From assembly GCF_028728065.1 (NCBI RefSeq), contig NZ_CP117812.1, positions 558,001-622,000 on the forward strand: 64,000 nucleotides of DNA. Reading direction: 5' to 3'. Every line of letters starts with the position of its first letter. The first letter of the stretch is position 1. The notes under the pieces were generated by a model, which was not told the DNA's origin, did no database searches, and saw only the letters and a program-made list of their open reading frames with translations. The DNA comes from Lentisphaera profundi (GTDB lineage Bacteria; Verrucomicrobiota; Lentisphaeria; Lentisphaerales; Lentisphaeraceae). Shown here piece by piece: positions 35,227 through 43,983 of the stretch. The translations under genes and the position numbers were made by a program.

Positions 35227-36240
35227 TCAGTGATTATTAAAGTTATCGTCTATCTGTTGTAAGGTATCCAAAAGTTCTTCAAAACTAGGTTTCTCACCTC
35301 GGTAAAACATGTCGGTCATTTTTTCATAGTCCTTTGCCATTGCGTCACGAATCTCATCAGTTAGAGCCACTTTTAATGTAGGCTTACATGCTTCATCATA
35401 TTTTGCCGCTGCTTTTATAAACATCCTGCCTTTATGTTTTGCCACGTCTGCTAATAAATCAGTATTTTTTATAGCCTTTACTCCAATTTCACTTCTGTAT
35501 ATTTGATGAATATCATATATGTGACGGCTAAACCTATCTTTAACTCGTCCTGGATCATTGATATTGTTTTCTGCATGGAGGATCGTAATTTTCTCCCAGA
35601 ATGTTCTTTGGGGACTTAAGACTTTTACCTTCACAGCATCAAGCAACCCCTTAACGCACATCGCATCTATTTCCGTGATAGTATAAGGGTTATGCATTGC
35701 TTTCGTGCCAGTTTCTATGAGCACTCGTGGCGTCACATAATTATTGACTGGATATTCTATATCCCGTAATACTCTAGGGTACTCAAAGTATATATCTGCA
35801 CCATTATCACCTATATAAAGACTGTAAGCCCTTACATCATCCTCTTTCAATTTAGAATCTATTCCTGGAAGCAATTTATCACGTACAAAATCAGTTCCTG
35901 CTTTCTCCAGATCTTTTCTAATTTTATCAAGTTTAGCCCTACTCGGTTTAGGGTCAGCCATTGGATTCTTCTCACCTTCTCCAAAACCTAAATCTCCCAT
36001 ATTTAAGGAAAGATCAATATCTTCTGAAAAACGCTCAATTAGATTAAAACATTTAGATAATGAAGTCCCACCTTTAAAGGTATAATCATGATTGAGGTCT
36101 AGACGATTAAAAACCACATCTAATAAATAAGTAACCCAAAAGTCTTTTTCAATTGTCAATGCACTTAAATTGAAGGTCGCTGATGCTTTCCTAATAAGGG
36201 CAACTTGTTCAACCTTTAATAATTCAATGAATTTTTTCAT
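35227..36240 (-). CDS. AbiEii/AbiGii-family nucleotidyltransferase toxin, second module
   Basis: A 337-residue member of the AbiEii/AbiGii toxin family, from a different branch than the one at 32553. N-terminal IEKDFWVTYLLDVVF (Glu31-Lys-Asp-Phe-Trp) precedes FKGGTSLSKCF (Gly57-Gly58-Thr59-Ser60) and RFSEDIDLSL (Asp74, Asp76), the nucleotide- and metal-binding pattern. RTFWEKITILHAE near residue 220 is the family's second conserved block. Its ATG overlaps the antitoxin gene by 17 bp, so translation is coupled. The module sits between 136-bp direct repeats and faces the opposite way to the first AbiE module. Confidence 0.85.
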   Translation of the reverse strand: MKKFIELLKVEQVALIRKASATFNLSALTIEKDFWVTYLLDVVFNRLDLNHDYTFKGGTSLSKCFNLIERFSEDIDLSLNMGDLGFGEGEKNPMADPKPSRAKLDKIRKDLEKAGTDFVRDKLLPGIDSKLKEDDVRAYSLYIGDNGADIYFEYPRVLRDIEYPVNNYVTPRVLIETGTKAMHNPYTITEIDAMCVKGLLDAVKVKVLSPQRTFWEKITILHAENNINDPGRVKDRFSRHIYDIHQIYRSEIGVKAIKNTDLLADVAKHKGRMFIKAAAKYDEACKPTLKVALTDEIRDAMAKDYEKMTDMFYRGEKPSFEELLDTLQQIDDNFNNH

Positions 36241-36844
36241 ATTGTTCCTTTATTAGTACTACAAAATTTTGTAGCTTTTGACTTCTATTTTTTGCACATT
36301 TCTCTAACCTTATCATATCAACTTTCTTCAATTTTTTGGCAATTAAGGAAAGTTGCTCTTGATTCAATTCATTTTGTAAATACTCAAGTGCCGAAAAAAT
36401 CGTTGCCGTTACTGTTCCGGCACCTTCCATTTTACTATGAGACACCTTTTTGATCTCAATAAGTTGATTAGCAATCTCTTCTTTGTAACTATTTTTTTTA
36501 GATAGATAAACCTTGTGCTGTGGCACTTGTGTTGTTAGGCCTAGAGCATGTGCTGCGAAAGGGCCACTTGGCACAAATTTTGTCTTCCAAGTCCTACTGA
36601 TTGCATTTACGATTTCTGAATGAGACGGTGGTACATCAATCAATTTATTAAATATCTCACGCTGTTCAGGTATATGGTACATACCTTTACGCAATCTATT
36701 TAATCTTCCTTCCTTAGTCATTCTCGAAAGATGTTTTCGTATTGCTTCCGATTCAGAGTGCTCCTGAACAAGATCTTCAAGTATAAACACATGCCCTTTA
36801 CGCTTTGATAACCAGCTATTTAATCTATTTTTCCATTTCACCAT
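36224..36844 (-). CDS. AbiEi-type antitoxin (DUF6088-like), second module
   Basis: A 206-residue protein resembling the DUF6088 antitoxins that pair with AbiEii toxins. The N-terminal winged helix is visible (KGHVFILEDLVQEHSESEAI, KHLSRMTKEGRLNRLRKGMY), followed by FVPSGPFAAHALGLTTQVPQ, the conserved middle of the family. It should repress its operon and neutralise the toxin at 35227, whose start it overlaps. GTCACAA/TTGTGAC arms just upstream suit autoregulation. It is not a close copy of the antitoxin at 31960. Confidence 0.8.
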   Translation of the reverse strand: MVKWKNRLNSWLSKRKGHVFILEDLVQEHSESEAIRKHLSRMTKEGRLNRLRKGMYHIPEQREIFNKLIDVPPSHSEIVNAISRTWKTKFVPSGPFAAHALGLTTQVPQHKVYLSKKNSYKEEIANQLIEIKKVSHSKMEGAGTVTATIFSALEYLQNELNQEQLSLIAKKLKKVDMIRLEKCAKNRSQKLQNFVVLIKEQYEKIH

Positions 36845-36846
36845 AC

Positions 36847-36874
36847 GTCACAATAAAGTTAATTAGTTTGTGAC
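36847..36874 (-). promoter_or_regulatory. Inverted repeat upstream of AbiE module 2, likely operator
   Basis: GTCACAA (36847-36853) and TTGTGAC (36868-36874) are perfect complements 14 bp apart, ending 2 bp from the antitoxin start codon. Sequence differs from the operator candidate of module 1, in line with two independent repressors. Confidence 0.5.
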
Positions 36875-37241
36875 ATAATATATCCTTAATAATCTTAATT
36901 ATCAATAGTTTATGTAAAATTAATTTCAAAATCAAACTTTATTTATTTTTGCCACAAACCGAATTAAACTTTAAATCTTTTTGTAAAAACTTCACTACAT
37001 TTAATCATATTTGCAGTCAGTATGTATCTTCCTTGCTTGATTTAAGGCGTTTTTTATTATGGTACATATATCTGTAGAGACTAAGCATAAGCTTGTTTGG
37101 GCCGAGCTCAGTGATTAATTGCTGATACTAGGTTTCAAATGTCGTCGAAGATAGCCAATTGAGTTCGCCCTCTACGAGGACGCATTTATAGACTTAGGCG
37201 ATATCTCGGGGTTCGCTTTGCTCACCCCAAGTTAATCAAAT

Positions 37242-37377
37242 TCACCCTCTACGAGGGAGTTAAATTCTGAAGTGCTAATAATAGATCTCAAATGTCGTTG
37301 AAGATGGCACATGTGATTAGCTCTAAGATTCATCCCAGAGGCCAGATAACACAGGTATGCGGTCGTCGGAGACGGCC
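37242..37377 (+). repeat. 136-bp direct repeat, copy 2
   Basis: Partner of 34965-35100. A further partial unit with GTCGTCGAAGATAGCC and CGCCCTCTACGAGG lies at 37140-37180. Between 36875 and 37240 the sequence is otherwise AT-rich with no gene. Confidence 0.8.
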
Positions 37378-37399
37378 AATAAAGTTGGCTATCCTCCAA

Positions 37400-37621
37400 T
37401 ACTTAAAAATTAATTGTATTTTTTCTTCAAAAGTATCAACACGCTTCAAAAAAGCGGGTTTAGTCATTTATAGGGATTCATCCGCAATTCCTTAATGATT
37501 ACGTAAACTCGAACTGATAGCACATGGCTTATACAATGATTGATCTACAACAATCCTATGATGATAGATTTTTTGTAGATGACCTGTGCCCCTCTTTTAA
37601 ATCCAATAGGGGTCATTTAAA
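37400..37621 (+). repeat. Upstream segment shared by the duplicated module, copy A
   Basis: TTAATTGTATTTTTTCTTCA, AAAGTATCAACACGCTTCAA and the stretch down to the GTG at 37622 reappear at 43771-43983. At its end, ATGACC (37579) and AGGGGTCAT (37608-37616) can pair around CCCCT, placing the presumed ribosome site AGGGG in a stem. Confidence 0.7.
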
Positions 37622-40600
37622 GTGAATTGTGTTTTTTGTTCAAATGAGCTTCAATGGGAGAATGGTCATCCAAAGTGTGACTGTGGCGGAAATTATTTCA
37701 TCGCGCCTCAAGGAAGTTCTGAAGTTAAAATTGCCTGCCCCTGCTGTAGCCGCAATATTTTGTTAGATAATTCGACATACGGTCATAAAATTGCCTGTTC
37801 CTGCGACACCTACCTTGCTGTCATAGAAGCTCCTGCCTCAAGTCTATCATCGTCAGAACCACCACTCCACCTAGATTTAGTCAATGATACAGAGAATCAA
37901 AGTGAAGCCATTGTAGAAAACCCCGTATTCACAAAAAAGACCCCAAGCAAGACTAAGCCTAATTTTGGACAAAAGAAGCGTAAACTAAGGCAGACGACTG
38001 AGACCAAGCGTAAGCTAAGGCAGACGACTGCGATCAAGCGTGATCGAAACAAAACTTCAAGTAAACAAGACCGTCCGAGCAATAAAAAGAAAAAATCTAT
38101 AGTATTCATTTCCGCAATAGTCACTATCTCACTGATTGCTGGATATTTTTTATATAGCCCCTTGCTAGGAGAAAAGGGTGTTTTTGCTAATTTCGCAAAT
38201 ACTGATGCTGAGGACAATCATCATCCTCTAGAGGACTCAAATGGGGTTCACCTTAATCCTGACATACTCAATCGCTTTCTCTCCAGTCATTGCACTGAAT
38301 GCCATGGCACTGATAAACAAAAAGGAGACACTAGGCTAGACACCCTAACACTAGCGATCTCCAATAGCGACACCGCTCAACATTGGCAAGAAGTACTCGA
38401 TGCTCTTAACCTCGGTGAAATGCCTCCGGAAGACGAGCCGCAACCAAGCAAGGAAGAACTTGAAAGCATCATCGAGCACCTCACCATTGCACTGCAGACC
38501 TCAAAAAAACGCCTCTCTGAAGACGGCGGAAATATCGCACTGCGCAGAATTAATCGACGTGAATATAGATACAGCATTGAACACTTACTCGGAATGAATG
38601 TCCCCGAAAAGATCCTACCACCAGACGCCATCACAGAAGGGTATGATACCGTAGGACAAGACCAACATTTTTCCAGCCATCACTTTGACGACTATTTTGA
38701 AACGGCTAAGTCCGTCGCCACCGTCGCCCTTAAATGGGTAGACAAAGAGAAATCGGCTCCAACATCGCGTACATACCCAGCGGAAGGCCAACATAAACAC
38801 ATGTATAAAAAGTTCAAAAGTTTGAGCGCATATGTCACTATGGCAAAAGCTAGAGGCGGGTACATAGACAGACGCAAAAAAAATATGCATACCGCACTAG
38901 AGAATTACATCAAGGTGCCCTATAATGATAAGGGCGTTTTTGTACTTGAAGGCTCTCATTATGGGTCTCATCCTGGTGATAATTTCTTAGTAGATCCGAG
39001 AGCGAGCTATAAGTTGACGGTGAAAGCAGGGCTCGTAGCTGAGTCCCCCGCAATTCGCCATTTTTTAAAGGTCACTGTTGGGCCTAGAATCCTCGGGTAT
39101 CTCAAAGCCTCCGGCTCACTGGAGTCACCACAAGAAACGCAAACTCTGGAATACCAAGCGCAATTTTTTGAATCACCATATGCCAGATTCGGGCTCTCGG
39201 AAAACAAAGCAGGCGCTCCGATCAAAAAGTACCTTGAACAGATAGGAGATAAAACAGGTAAAGCGGCTATCTGGCTAGATGAAATGACTATAAAAGGACC
39301 ATTCTATAAGCAAGCCTCAGCGATCGAAACCATCTACAAGCAAACGATTGCCACCGTAGATGCAAGCAAGGGTGATCCGGAACTAGACCTACAAGCCAAA
39401 CAGTTTTTGAAAGGATTCATGAACAAGGCCTTTCGAGGTAGAGATCCCGCACCTGAGTATGAGCAGCTCGTCCTTAAAATATACAGTCTCGATCGCAAGC
39501 AGGGCAAAGAGCTCAAAGAATCTCTCATCACCCCTCTAGCGATGATCCTCAGCTCTCCCAGCTTTCTCTACCTCATGGAAGACGCCCCCGCCACAAAAGA
39601 AGGTGTCGTCAATGAGGTGGAATTCGCCAATCGAATCTCACACTTCCTCTGGAGTCACTCAGCATCAGAGGAGCTTCTCGCAGACGCTAAAGCCGGCAAG
39701 CTAAAGGACAAGGCAGTGCTAAAAAAACACATCAACTGGATGCTCAAGCAAAAAAACAGCTTTGCACTCTCGGAAGGTTTTTTCGATCAATGGGTAGATA
39801 TGGAGCGATTTGAATCCATTGGTATTGATGAAAACTCCCACGTAAAATTCAACAACGGCGTGCAGCATTCTGCTAAACTCGAAGTGCAACATTTCTTTCA
39901 TACCTTGCTAAAGGAAAACCTCAGCCTTACTCAACTCATAGACTCAGACTTTGTCGTCATCAATGACTTGTTAGCCTTACATTACGGGCTGAACGCGCCC
40001 AATAAAGGAAATGAATTCCACAAAGTCAAACTCCCCGCAGACTCACCACGTGGAGGGCTACTCGGAACCGTAGCATTCCTCTCGATGGGCTCAAATGGCG
40101 AACGCGCATCACCCATTATCCGTGGTGCATTGATTCAGGAAAAATTCTTTAACAGAAAACCTCCGCAACCGCCTCCTAACGTCCCTGAACTAGAAGATGT
40201 CAGTGACAAAGTCTTAAGCGTAAGAGAAAGTATTGCCCTTCACCGTCAGCAGGCTCAATGCGCATCCTGCCATCGTAGTTTCGATCCCTTGGGATACGGC
40301 TTAGAAAACTTTGACTTGATAGGACTCTGGCGCGACCAGGAGATAATAGAAAATATGAGTGAGGAAAACAAAAAAATCACCTCTGTTCCGATAAAAGCTG
40401 AAGGGGTATTCCCGAACAAAAAACCCTTTCATAATCTGGATGAATTCCGCACGGGGCTCATGGCACACAAGCACCTGCTGACGCGCTCTATCACTGAAGG
40501 CCTCTTATCCTACGGACTAGGTAGACACATCGAATTTGCCGACCAGCAAGCACTCGATGAGATCTGCCAGAAAGCCAGCCAAAACAATGAACAAATCGGC

Positions 40601-40696
40601 GATATTATCTACTCCATTATCAGCCATCCCCTTTTCAGAAGAGCTGATCAAGCTTCCGCCACCGCAAGTTCCAAAATGAGGACAAGTAAATTATGA
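37622..40696 (+). CDS. Zinc-ribbon, planctomycete cytochrome-c, DUF1592-type protein (copy A)
   Basis: A 1024-residue membrane protein of the PVC-specific DUF1587/DUF1592/DUF1588/DUF1585 architecture. It starts at a GTG (MNCVFC...). The N-terminus has Cys pairs typical of zinc ribbons (CVFC, CDCGG, CPCC, CSC) and a basic repeated linker (KRKLRQTTETKRKLRQTTAI), then one membrane helix at about 160-178. Outside lies a cytochrome-c motif C224-TECH followed by KGDTRLDTL, then the DUF blocks, with CASCH at 880 in DUF1588 (CASCHRSFDPLGYGLENFD). Function of this class is unknown; redox or polymer oxidation is proposed. The stop overlaps the DUF1552 start (ATGA). A near-identical copy is at 43984. 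Confidence 0.88.
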   Translation: MNCVFCSNELQWENGHPKCDCGGNYFIAPQGSSEVKIACPCCSRNILLDNSTYGHKIACSCDTYLAVIEAPASSLSSSEPPLHLDLVNDTENQSEAIVENPVFTKKTPSKTKPNFGQKKRKLRQTTETKRKLRQTTAIKRDRNKTSSKQDRPSNKKKKSIVFISAIVTISLIAGYFLYSPLLGEKGVFANFANTDAEDNHHPLEDSNGVHLNPDILNRFLSSHCTECHGTDKQKGDTRLDTLTLAISNSDTAQHWQEVLDALNLGEMPPEDEPQPSKEELESIIEHLTIALQTSKKRLSEDGGNIALRRINRREYRYSIEHLLGMNVPEKILPPDAITEGYDTVGQDQHFSSHHFDDYFETAKSVATVALKWVDKEKSAPTSRTYPAEGQHKHMYKKFKSLSAYVTMAKARGGYIDRRKKNMHTALENYIKVPYNDKGVFVLEGSHYGSHPGDNFLVDPRASYKLTVKAGLVAESPAIRHFLKVTVGPRILGYLKASGSLESPQETQTLEYQAQFFESPYARFGLSENKAGAPIKKYLEQIGDKTGKAAIWLDEMTIKGPFYKQASAIETIYKQTIATVDASKGDPELDLQAKQFLKGFMNKAFRGRDPAPEYEQLVLKIYSLDRKQGKELKESLITPLAMILSSPSFLYLMEDAPATKEGVVNEVEFANRISHFLWSHSASEELLADAKAGKLKDKAVLKKHINWMLKQKNSFALSEGFFDQWVDMERFESIGIDENSHVKFNNGVQHSAKLEVQHFFHTLLKENLSLTQLIDSDFVVINDLLALHYGLNAPNKGNEFHKVKLPADSPRGGLLGTVAFLSMGSNGERASPIIRGALIQEKFFNRKPPQPPPNVPELEDVSDKVLSVRESIALHRQQAQCASCHRSFDPLGYGLENFDLIGLWRDQEIIENMSEENKKITSVPIKAEGVFPNKKPFHNLDEFRTGLMAHKHLLTRSITEGLLSYGLGRHIEFADQQALDEICQKASQNNEQIGDIIYSIISHPLFRRADQASATASSKMRTSKL

Positions 40697-41976
40697 GTCT
40701 ACACTTATATAATCGACGCACCATGCTCAAAGCAGGATTTACCGCCCTCGCGCTGCCCTTCATGGAGTCGCTCGCTATGGGAAAATCGGCTAACACAGTA
40801 GCGCCAAAACGCTTCCTTTTCATCGGCTGTGGCTACGGATTCAGTAAAAAGAATTTCTTCCCTACAAAAGCAGGGAAATTCTCAAAAATAGGACTCACTC
40901 CAGGACTCAAGCCGCTAGAACGCCACAAAGATGATATTACCATGGTTTCGAACCTCACCAACCTGGGTGCCAGAAATCCTCACGCTGGTAGTACTACATA
41001 CCTCACCGGAGCTGACGTTGGAGGTACAAGAGGGCGGAAATTTATTAATGGCATCTCACTCGACCAAGTCATTGCTCAGAAAATCGGTCAAGACACCCGC
41101 TTCGCCAGCCTCTCACTCAGTGGTGAAGGAGAAGGAAATGATGGCCATGGACCGGGACTCTCACTCTCCTGGTCGGATAAAGGGCATCCCATTCCAGGCA
41201 TCAAAAATCCCCTCGCCCTCTATCACGAACTCTTCGGTCAAAGCAAAGAAAGCAATGCCGAACGCGAGTACCGCCTCTCGCAAAAACGTAGCATCCTCGA
41301 TGCCGTCGTCGCGGACCTGAAATACTCCCGAAGGAAACTCAGTAAGACCGATCAAGATAAATTAGAAGACTACCTGCAATCGATTCGTCAGATAGAGCAA
41401 ACTATTAGCCGTGAAGTTCAATGGGCAGACACAGCAAAAGCAAAGGCTCCACTGCAAAAACCAGGAGCCACCATGGACGGTCTCCAATCACTCATGACTC
41501 TCCAGCGTCTTATGGTAGCCGCCTTTCAAACCGACTCCACTAGGGTAATTACCTACAAACAGCCCGTAAGCCCCTTGCTCGCAAGCTGGGAAATTAATGT
41601 CGGCGCACACACACTCTCCCACCAAAATCATTCTCACCAAGGCGCTTCCAATTTAAAAGACTTTAAATCCATGGAACTCTTCTCAGGCCTCATCGACCTA
41701 TTTAAAAATACCCAGGACCTCAATGGCAAAAGTCTCTTTGACTCCACCCTCATCAGCTATGGCACAAACATCCGCCAAACTCATAGTCTCAGAGGCTGCC
41801 CCGCCATCTACACCGGTGGCGCCGCAAGTAAACTCAAAACCGGCGAGCACATCATCCTGCCAGAAGAAGACACGCCACTAGCCAACTATTGGCTCACCCT
41901 CTGCCAACAATCAGGCGTAGAGATGGATAGCTTCAGTCACAGCACGGGAACTCTCAATAAACTTATTCGCTCTTAA
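40693..41976 (+). CDS. DUF1552 exported protein (copy A)
   Basis: A 427-residue DUF1552 protein, the usual partner of DUF1592/DUF1588 proteins in Planctomycetes and relatives. A Tat-like leader ([20 protein letters not shown]) suggests export in folded form. DUF1552 is related to the DUF1501/sulfatase-like alkaline phosphatase fold, but no clear catalytic set is visible; conserved-looking blocks are [26 protein letters not shown] and [12 protein letters not shown]. It overlaps the preceding gene by 4 bp, so the two proteins are probably made in equal amounts. Function unknown. A near-identical copy lies at 47055, and a 72-residue piece of a third copy is embedded in the ORF at 43123. Confidence 0.88.
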   Translation: MSLHLYNRRTMLKAGFTALALPFMESLAMGKSANTVAPKRFLFIGCGYGFSKKNFFPTKAGKFSKIGLTPGLKPLERHKDDITMVSNLTNLGARNPHAGSTTYLTGADVGGTRGRKFINGISLDQVIAQKIGQDTRFASLSLSGEGEGNDGHGPGLSLSWSDKGHPIPGIKNPLALYHELFGQSKESNAEREYRLSQKRSILDAVVADLKYSRRKLSKTDQDKLEDYLQSIRQIEQTISREVQWADTAKAKAPLQKPGATMDGLQSLMTLQRLMVAAFQTDSTRVITYKQPVSPLLASWEINVGAHTLSHQNHSHQGASNLKDFKSMELFSGLIDLFKNTQDLNGKSLFDSTLISYGTNIRQTHSLRGCPAIYTGGAASKLKTGEHIILPEEDTPLANYWLTLCQQSGVEMDSFSHSTGTLNKLIRS

Positions 41977-42188
41977 TCCAAGCAATGAAAATGAAAAGAA
42001 GTGATTTTGTGAACTCCTCACGAGTAAAAGCAAAAACGAAGAATTCATCCTGTCTGGCAAGACCCTTGACCAGGCGAGTCAGGCTTTGCCGCGTTTTATG
42101 GATAAGCGTAATAATTTTGAATGAAAAGTCAAAATTACTTAGCATGTTCATATTTCCGAAAAATATACTTTACACTTTTTTCGTGAAA

Positions 42189-42230
42189 ATAGATAGCACC
42201 ACAAAAAATATTGGGTTTATCATTAATAAC
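42189..42230 (+). promoter_or_regulatory. Pseudopilin upstream motif, copy A
   Basis: TAGATAGCACCACAAAAAAT followed by ATTGGGTTTATCATTAATAA, preceded by CCGAAAAATATACTTTACAC. The same run precedes the pseudopilin at 49043 (48965-49000). The TAGCA...AAAAAAT..GGGTTTA core resembles the shared leader of the sulfatase and phosphatase genes. Confidence 0.45.
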
Positions 42231-42257
42231 AAGATTTTTTATAAAAGGAATATAAGT

Positions 42258-43004
42258 ATGAAAACAAAGAATTTTACTCTCATCGAATTACTTGTCGTTA
42301 TTGCCATTATCGGTATTTTGGCATCACTCCTTCTTCCCGCTCTAGGAAAAGCACGTAAGACCAGCCAGGCCGCGGTTTGCCTAAGCAATCTAAAACAAGT
42401 CGGCATTTCCTTAAATATGTATGCAGACGATAATGATTTTCACGCACCCTTGACGAGCTATCTTGCTGGGCGATATACTTGGGACGATTATTTAGCTGGT
42501 TATGATGGTCGTGACAGTTTAACCGAGGGCCAGTTCAATAGCGCTAGGTTCAACCTTAGTAGTAGTTATAGCGATAGCTACGGTGCTGTTTATCGTTGTC
42601 CAACAGATGCTGTAGAAAGACGTTATGGTGGTCCAGCTTTGGGAAGAAGTTATACAATAACTGCAATGAATAATGGTGATACAAATAAAGGATTCTTAGG
42701 TATGTCAAACCACGATGTAACAAGAAATTTCGGTGAGCTTTCTAAGCCTTCCAATACCATAACACTCTTTGAAAATCATGTTGCACGAAACCTTTTAGGT
42801 AATGGCTGGCAGGATGTCCAACCATCTCAAGTATACTATAATCAAGATCAATTAGGCGCTACACCTCATGGTGGCAAAGCTAATTTCCTTATGGCAGATG
42901 GCCATGTAGCAAAATTTACCCTGAATCAAACATTACAAAGATCTGATGGTTCTATGGCTAGCCCTGACGATGTTTCCACCACTTCTTGGGATGCTTCTAA
43001 TTAA
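42258..43004 (+). CDS. Pseudopilin, H-X9-DG type (module copy A)
   Basis: A 248-residue pseudopilin. The start at 42258 is chosen (AAAAGGA 8 bp upstream) instead of the first in-frame ATG at 41985, which would add 91 unrelated residues. [20 protein letters not shown] gives the prepilin site and hydrophobic helix; [19 protein letters not shown] has the exact H-X9-DG spacing. Related throughout to the protein at 18952 (shared NYADDN/YAENN region, [13 protein letters not shown]). It follows the DUF1592-DUF1552 pair, as the pseudopilin at 49043 follows the second pair. Confidence 0.85.
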   Translation: MKTKNFTLIELLVVIAIIGILASLLLPALGKARKTSQAAVCLSNLKQVGISLNMYADDNDFHAPLTSYLAGRYTWDDYLAGYDGRDSLTEGQFNSARFNLSSSYSDSYGAVYRCPTDAVERRYGGPALGRSYTITAMNNGDTNKGFLGMSNHDVTRNFGELSKPSNTITLFENHVARNLLGNGWQDVQPSQVYYNQDQLGATPHGGKANFLMADGHVAKFTLNQTLQRSDGSMASPDDVSTTSWDASN

Positions 43005-43090
43005 AAGAATACACGCTTATTTGCGAGGCAATATGCACCCCAACCAGAGCTGAATACTATATAGGATTGTAATTAGAACTCAAGAATACA

Positions 43091-43110
43091 GCCAACAAAG
43101 CGTTCAACAG
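43091..43110 (+). other. Half-attC-like sequence before chimeric ORF
   Basis: GCCAACAAAGCGTTCAACAG resembles the left part (R'' and L'' boxes) of an attC site, but no right half follows. The same sequence, with one change, lies at 49940-49959 before the intact sialidase gene. Confidence 0.25.
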
Positions 43111-43122
43111 GAAAAGAAACAG

Positions 43123-43632
43123 ATGAAAACAAATAACAAAATGGCTTTTCTTGCCGTCAACGCAATACTTGCCTCGTGCGCAATAACGATCGCATGGGCT
43201 GCCCCTAAGAAGGCGGATATAGAGCCATGGGCCAAGTCTAAAACAGCATCTGCGGATCAGCTAAAAGCCGCGATAAACCAGCAAGCTCCGGCACTCGATA
43301 TTACGACGGGGGCAGAGATTCCCCTTCCGAGGGTTATGGTAGCCGCCTTTCAAACCGACTCCACTAGGGTAATTACCTACAAACAGCCCGTAAGCCCCTT
43401 GCTGGCAAGCTGGGAAATTAATGTCGGCGCACACACACTCTCCCACCAAAATCTTTCTCACCAAGGCGCTTCCAATTTAAAAGACTTTAAATCCATGGAG
43501 CTCTTCTCAGGCCTCATCGACCTCTTTAAAAATACCCCAGACGTGAAATTTTGCGGGGGACAGGTTAAATTTTGCGTTAAAAAGTATCCTGTCCGCTACA
43601 TCCCACTCATTACAAGGGGCAAAGTCTCTTAG
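43123..43632 (+). pseudogene. Chimeric ORF: sialidase head + DUF1552 piece + unrelated tail
   Basis: An unbroken 169-codon frame made of three parts. Residues 1-67, with signal peptide (MKTNNKMAFLAVNAILASCA), match the sialidase at 49972. Residues about 71-140 ([20 protein letters not shown] to [14 protein letters not shown]) match the C-terminal third of the DUF1552 proteins in their own frame. The last 29 residues (DVKFCGGQVKFCVKKYPVRY) come from a GGGGACAGG/AAAAGTATCCTGTCC repeat. Junction bases share TTAT with both parents. The signal and ribosome site are intact, so a short secreted product is possible, but it most likely marks the lost sialidase of module copy A. Confidence 0.8.
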
Positions 43633-43770
43633 TCGCCTGGTCAAGGGTCTTGCCAGACAGGCGGATAAAAAGCATGTGCCCATACGGCAGTATCTTGCTT
43701 GGTGAGCTCGAGGGGGAGGATCCCCTCTCGTACGGGTGCATCATGCCCTCTATTCTAACTGATCGAGTAA

Positions 43771-43983
43771 AATTAATTGTATTTTTTCTTCAAAAGTATC
43801 AACACGCTTCAAAAAAGCGGGTTTAGCAGTTTAATGGATTCATCCGTGATCTCTTAATGATTACGTAAACTCAACCCTGTAGAAGATGGCTTATACAATG
43901 ATTACCCTACGGCGATTCTATGATGGTAGATTTTTTGTAGATGACCTGTGCCCCTCTTTTAAATCCAATAGGGGTCATTTAAA
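43771..43983 (+). repeat. Upstream segment shared by the duplicated module, copy B
   Basis: Repeats 37400-37621, including the ATGACC/AGGGGTCAT arms (43941-43978) just before the GTG at 43984. Between 43633 and 43770 lies a repeat fragment with GTCTTGCCAGACAGGCGGAT and no gene. Confidence 0.7.

Noticed and set aside
41985-42257. Extra 91 residues at the start of the pseudopilin
   Set aside because: A prepilin leader must be short; AAAAGGA and the [10 protein letters not shown] start at 42258 explain the gene. The upstream part is intergenic.
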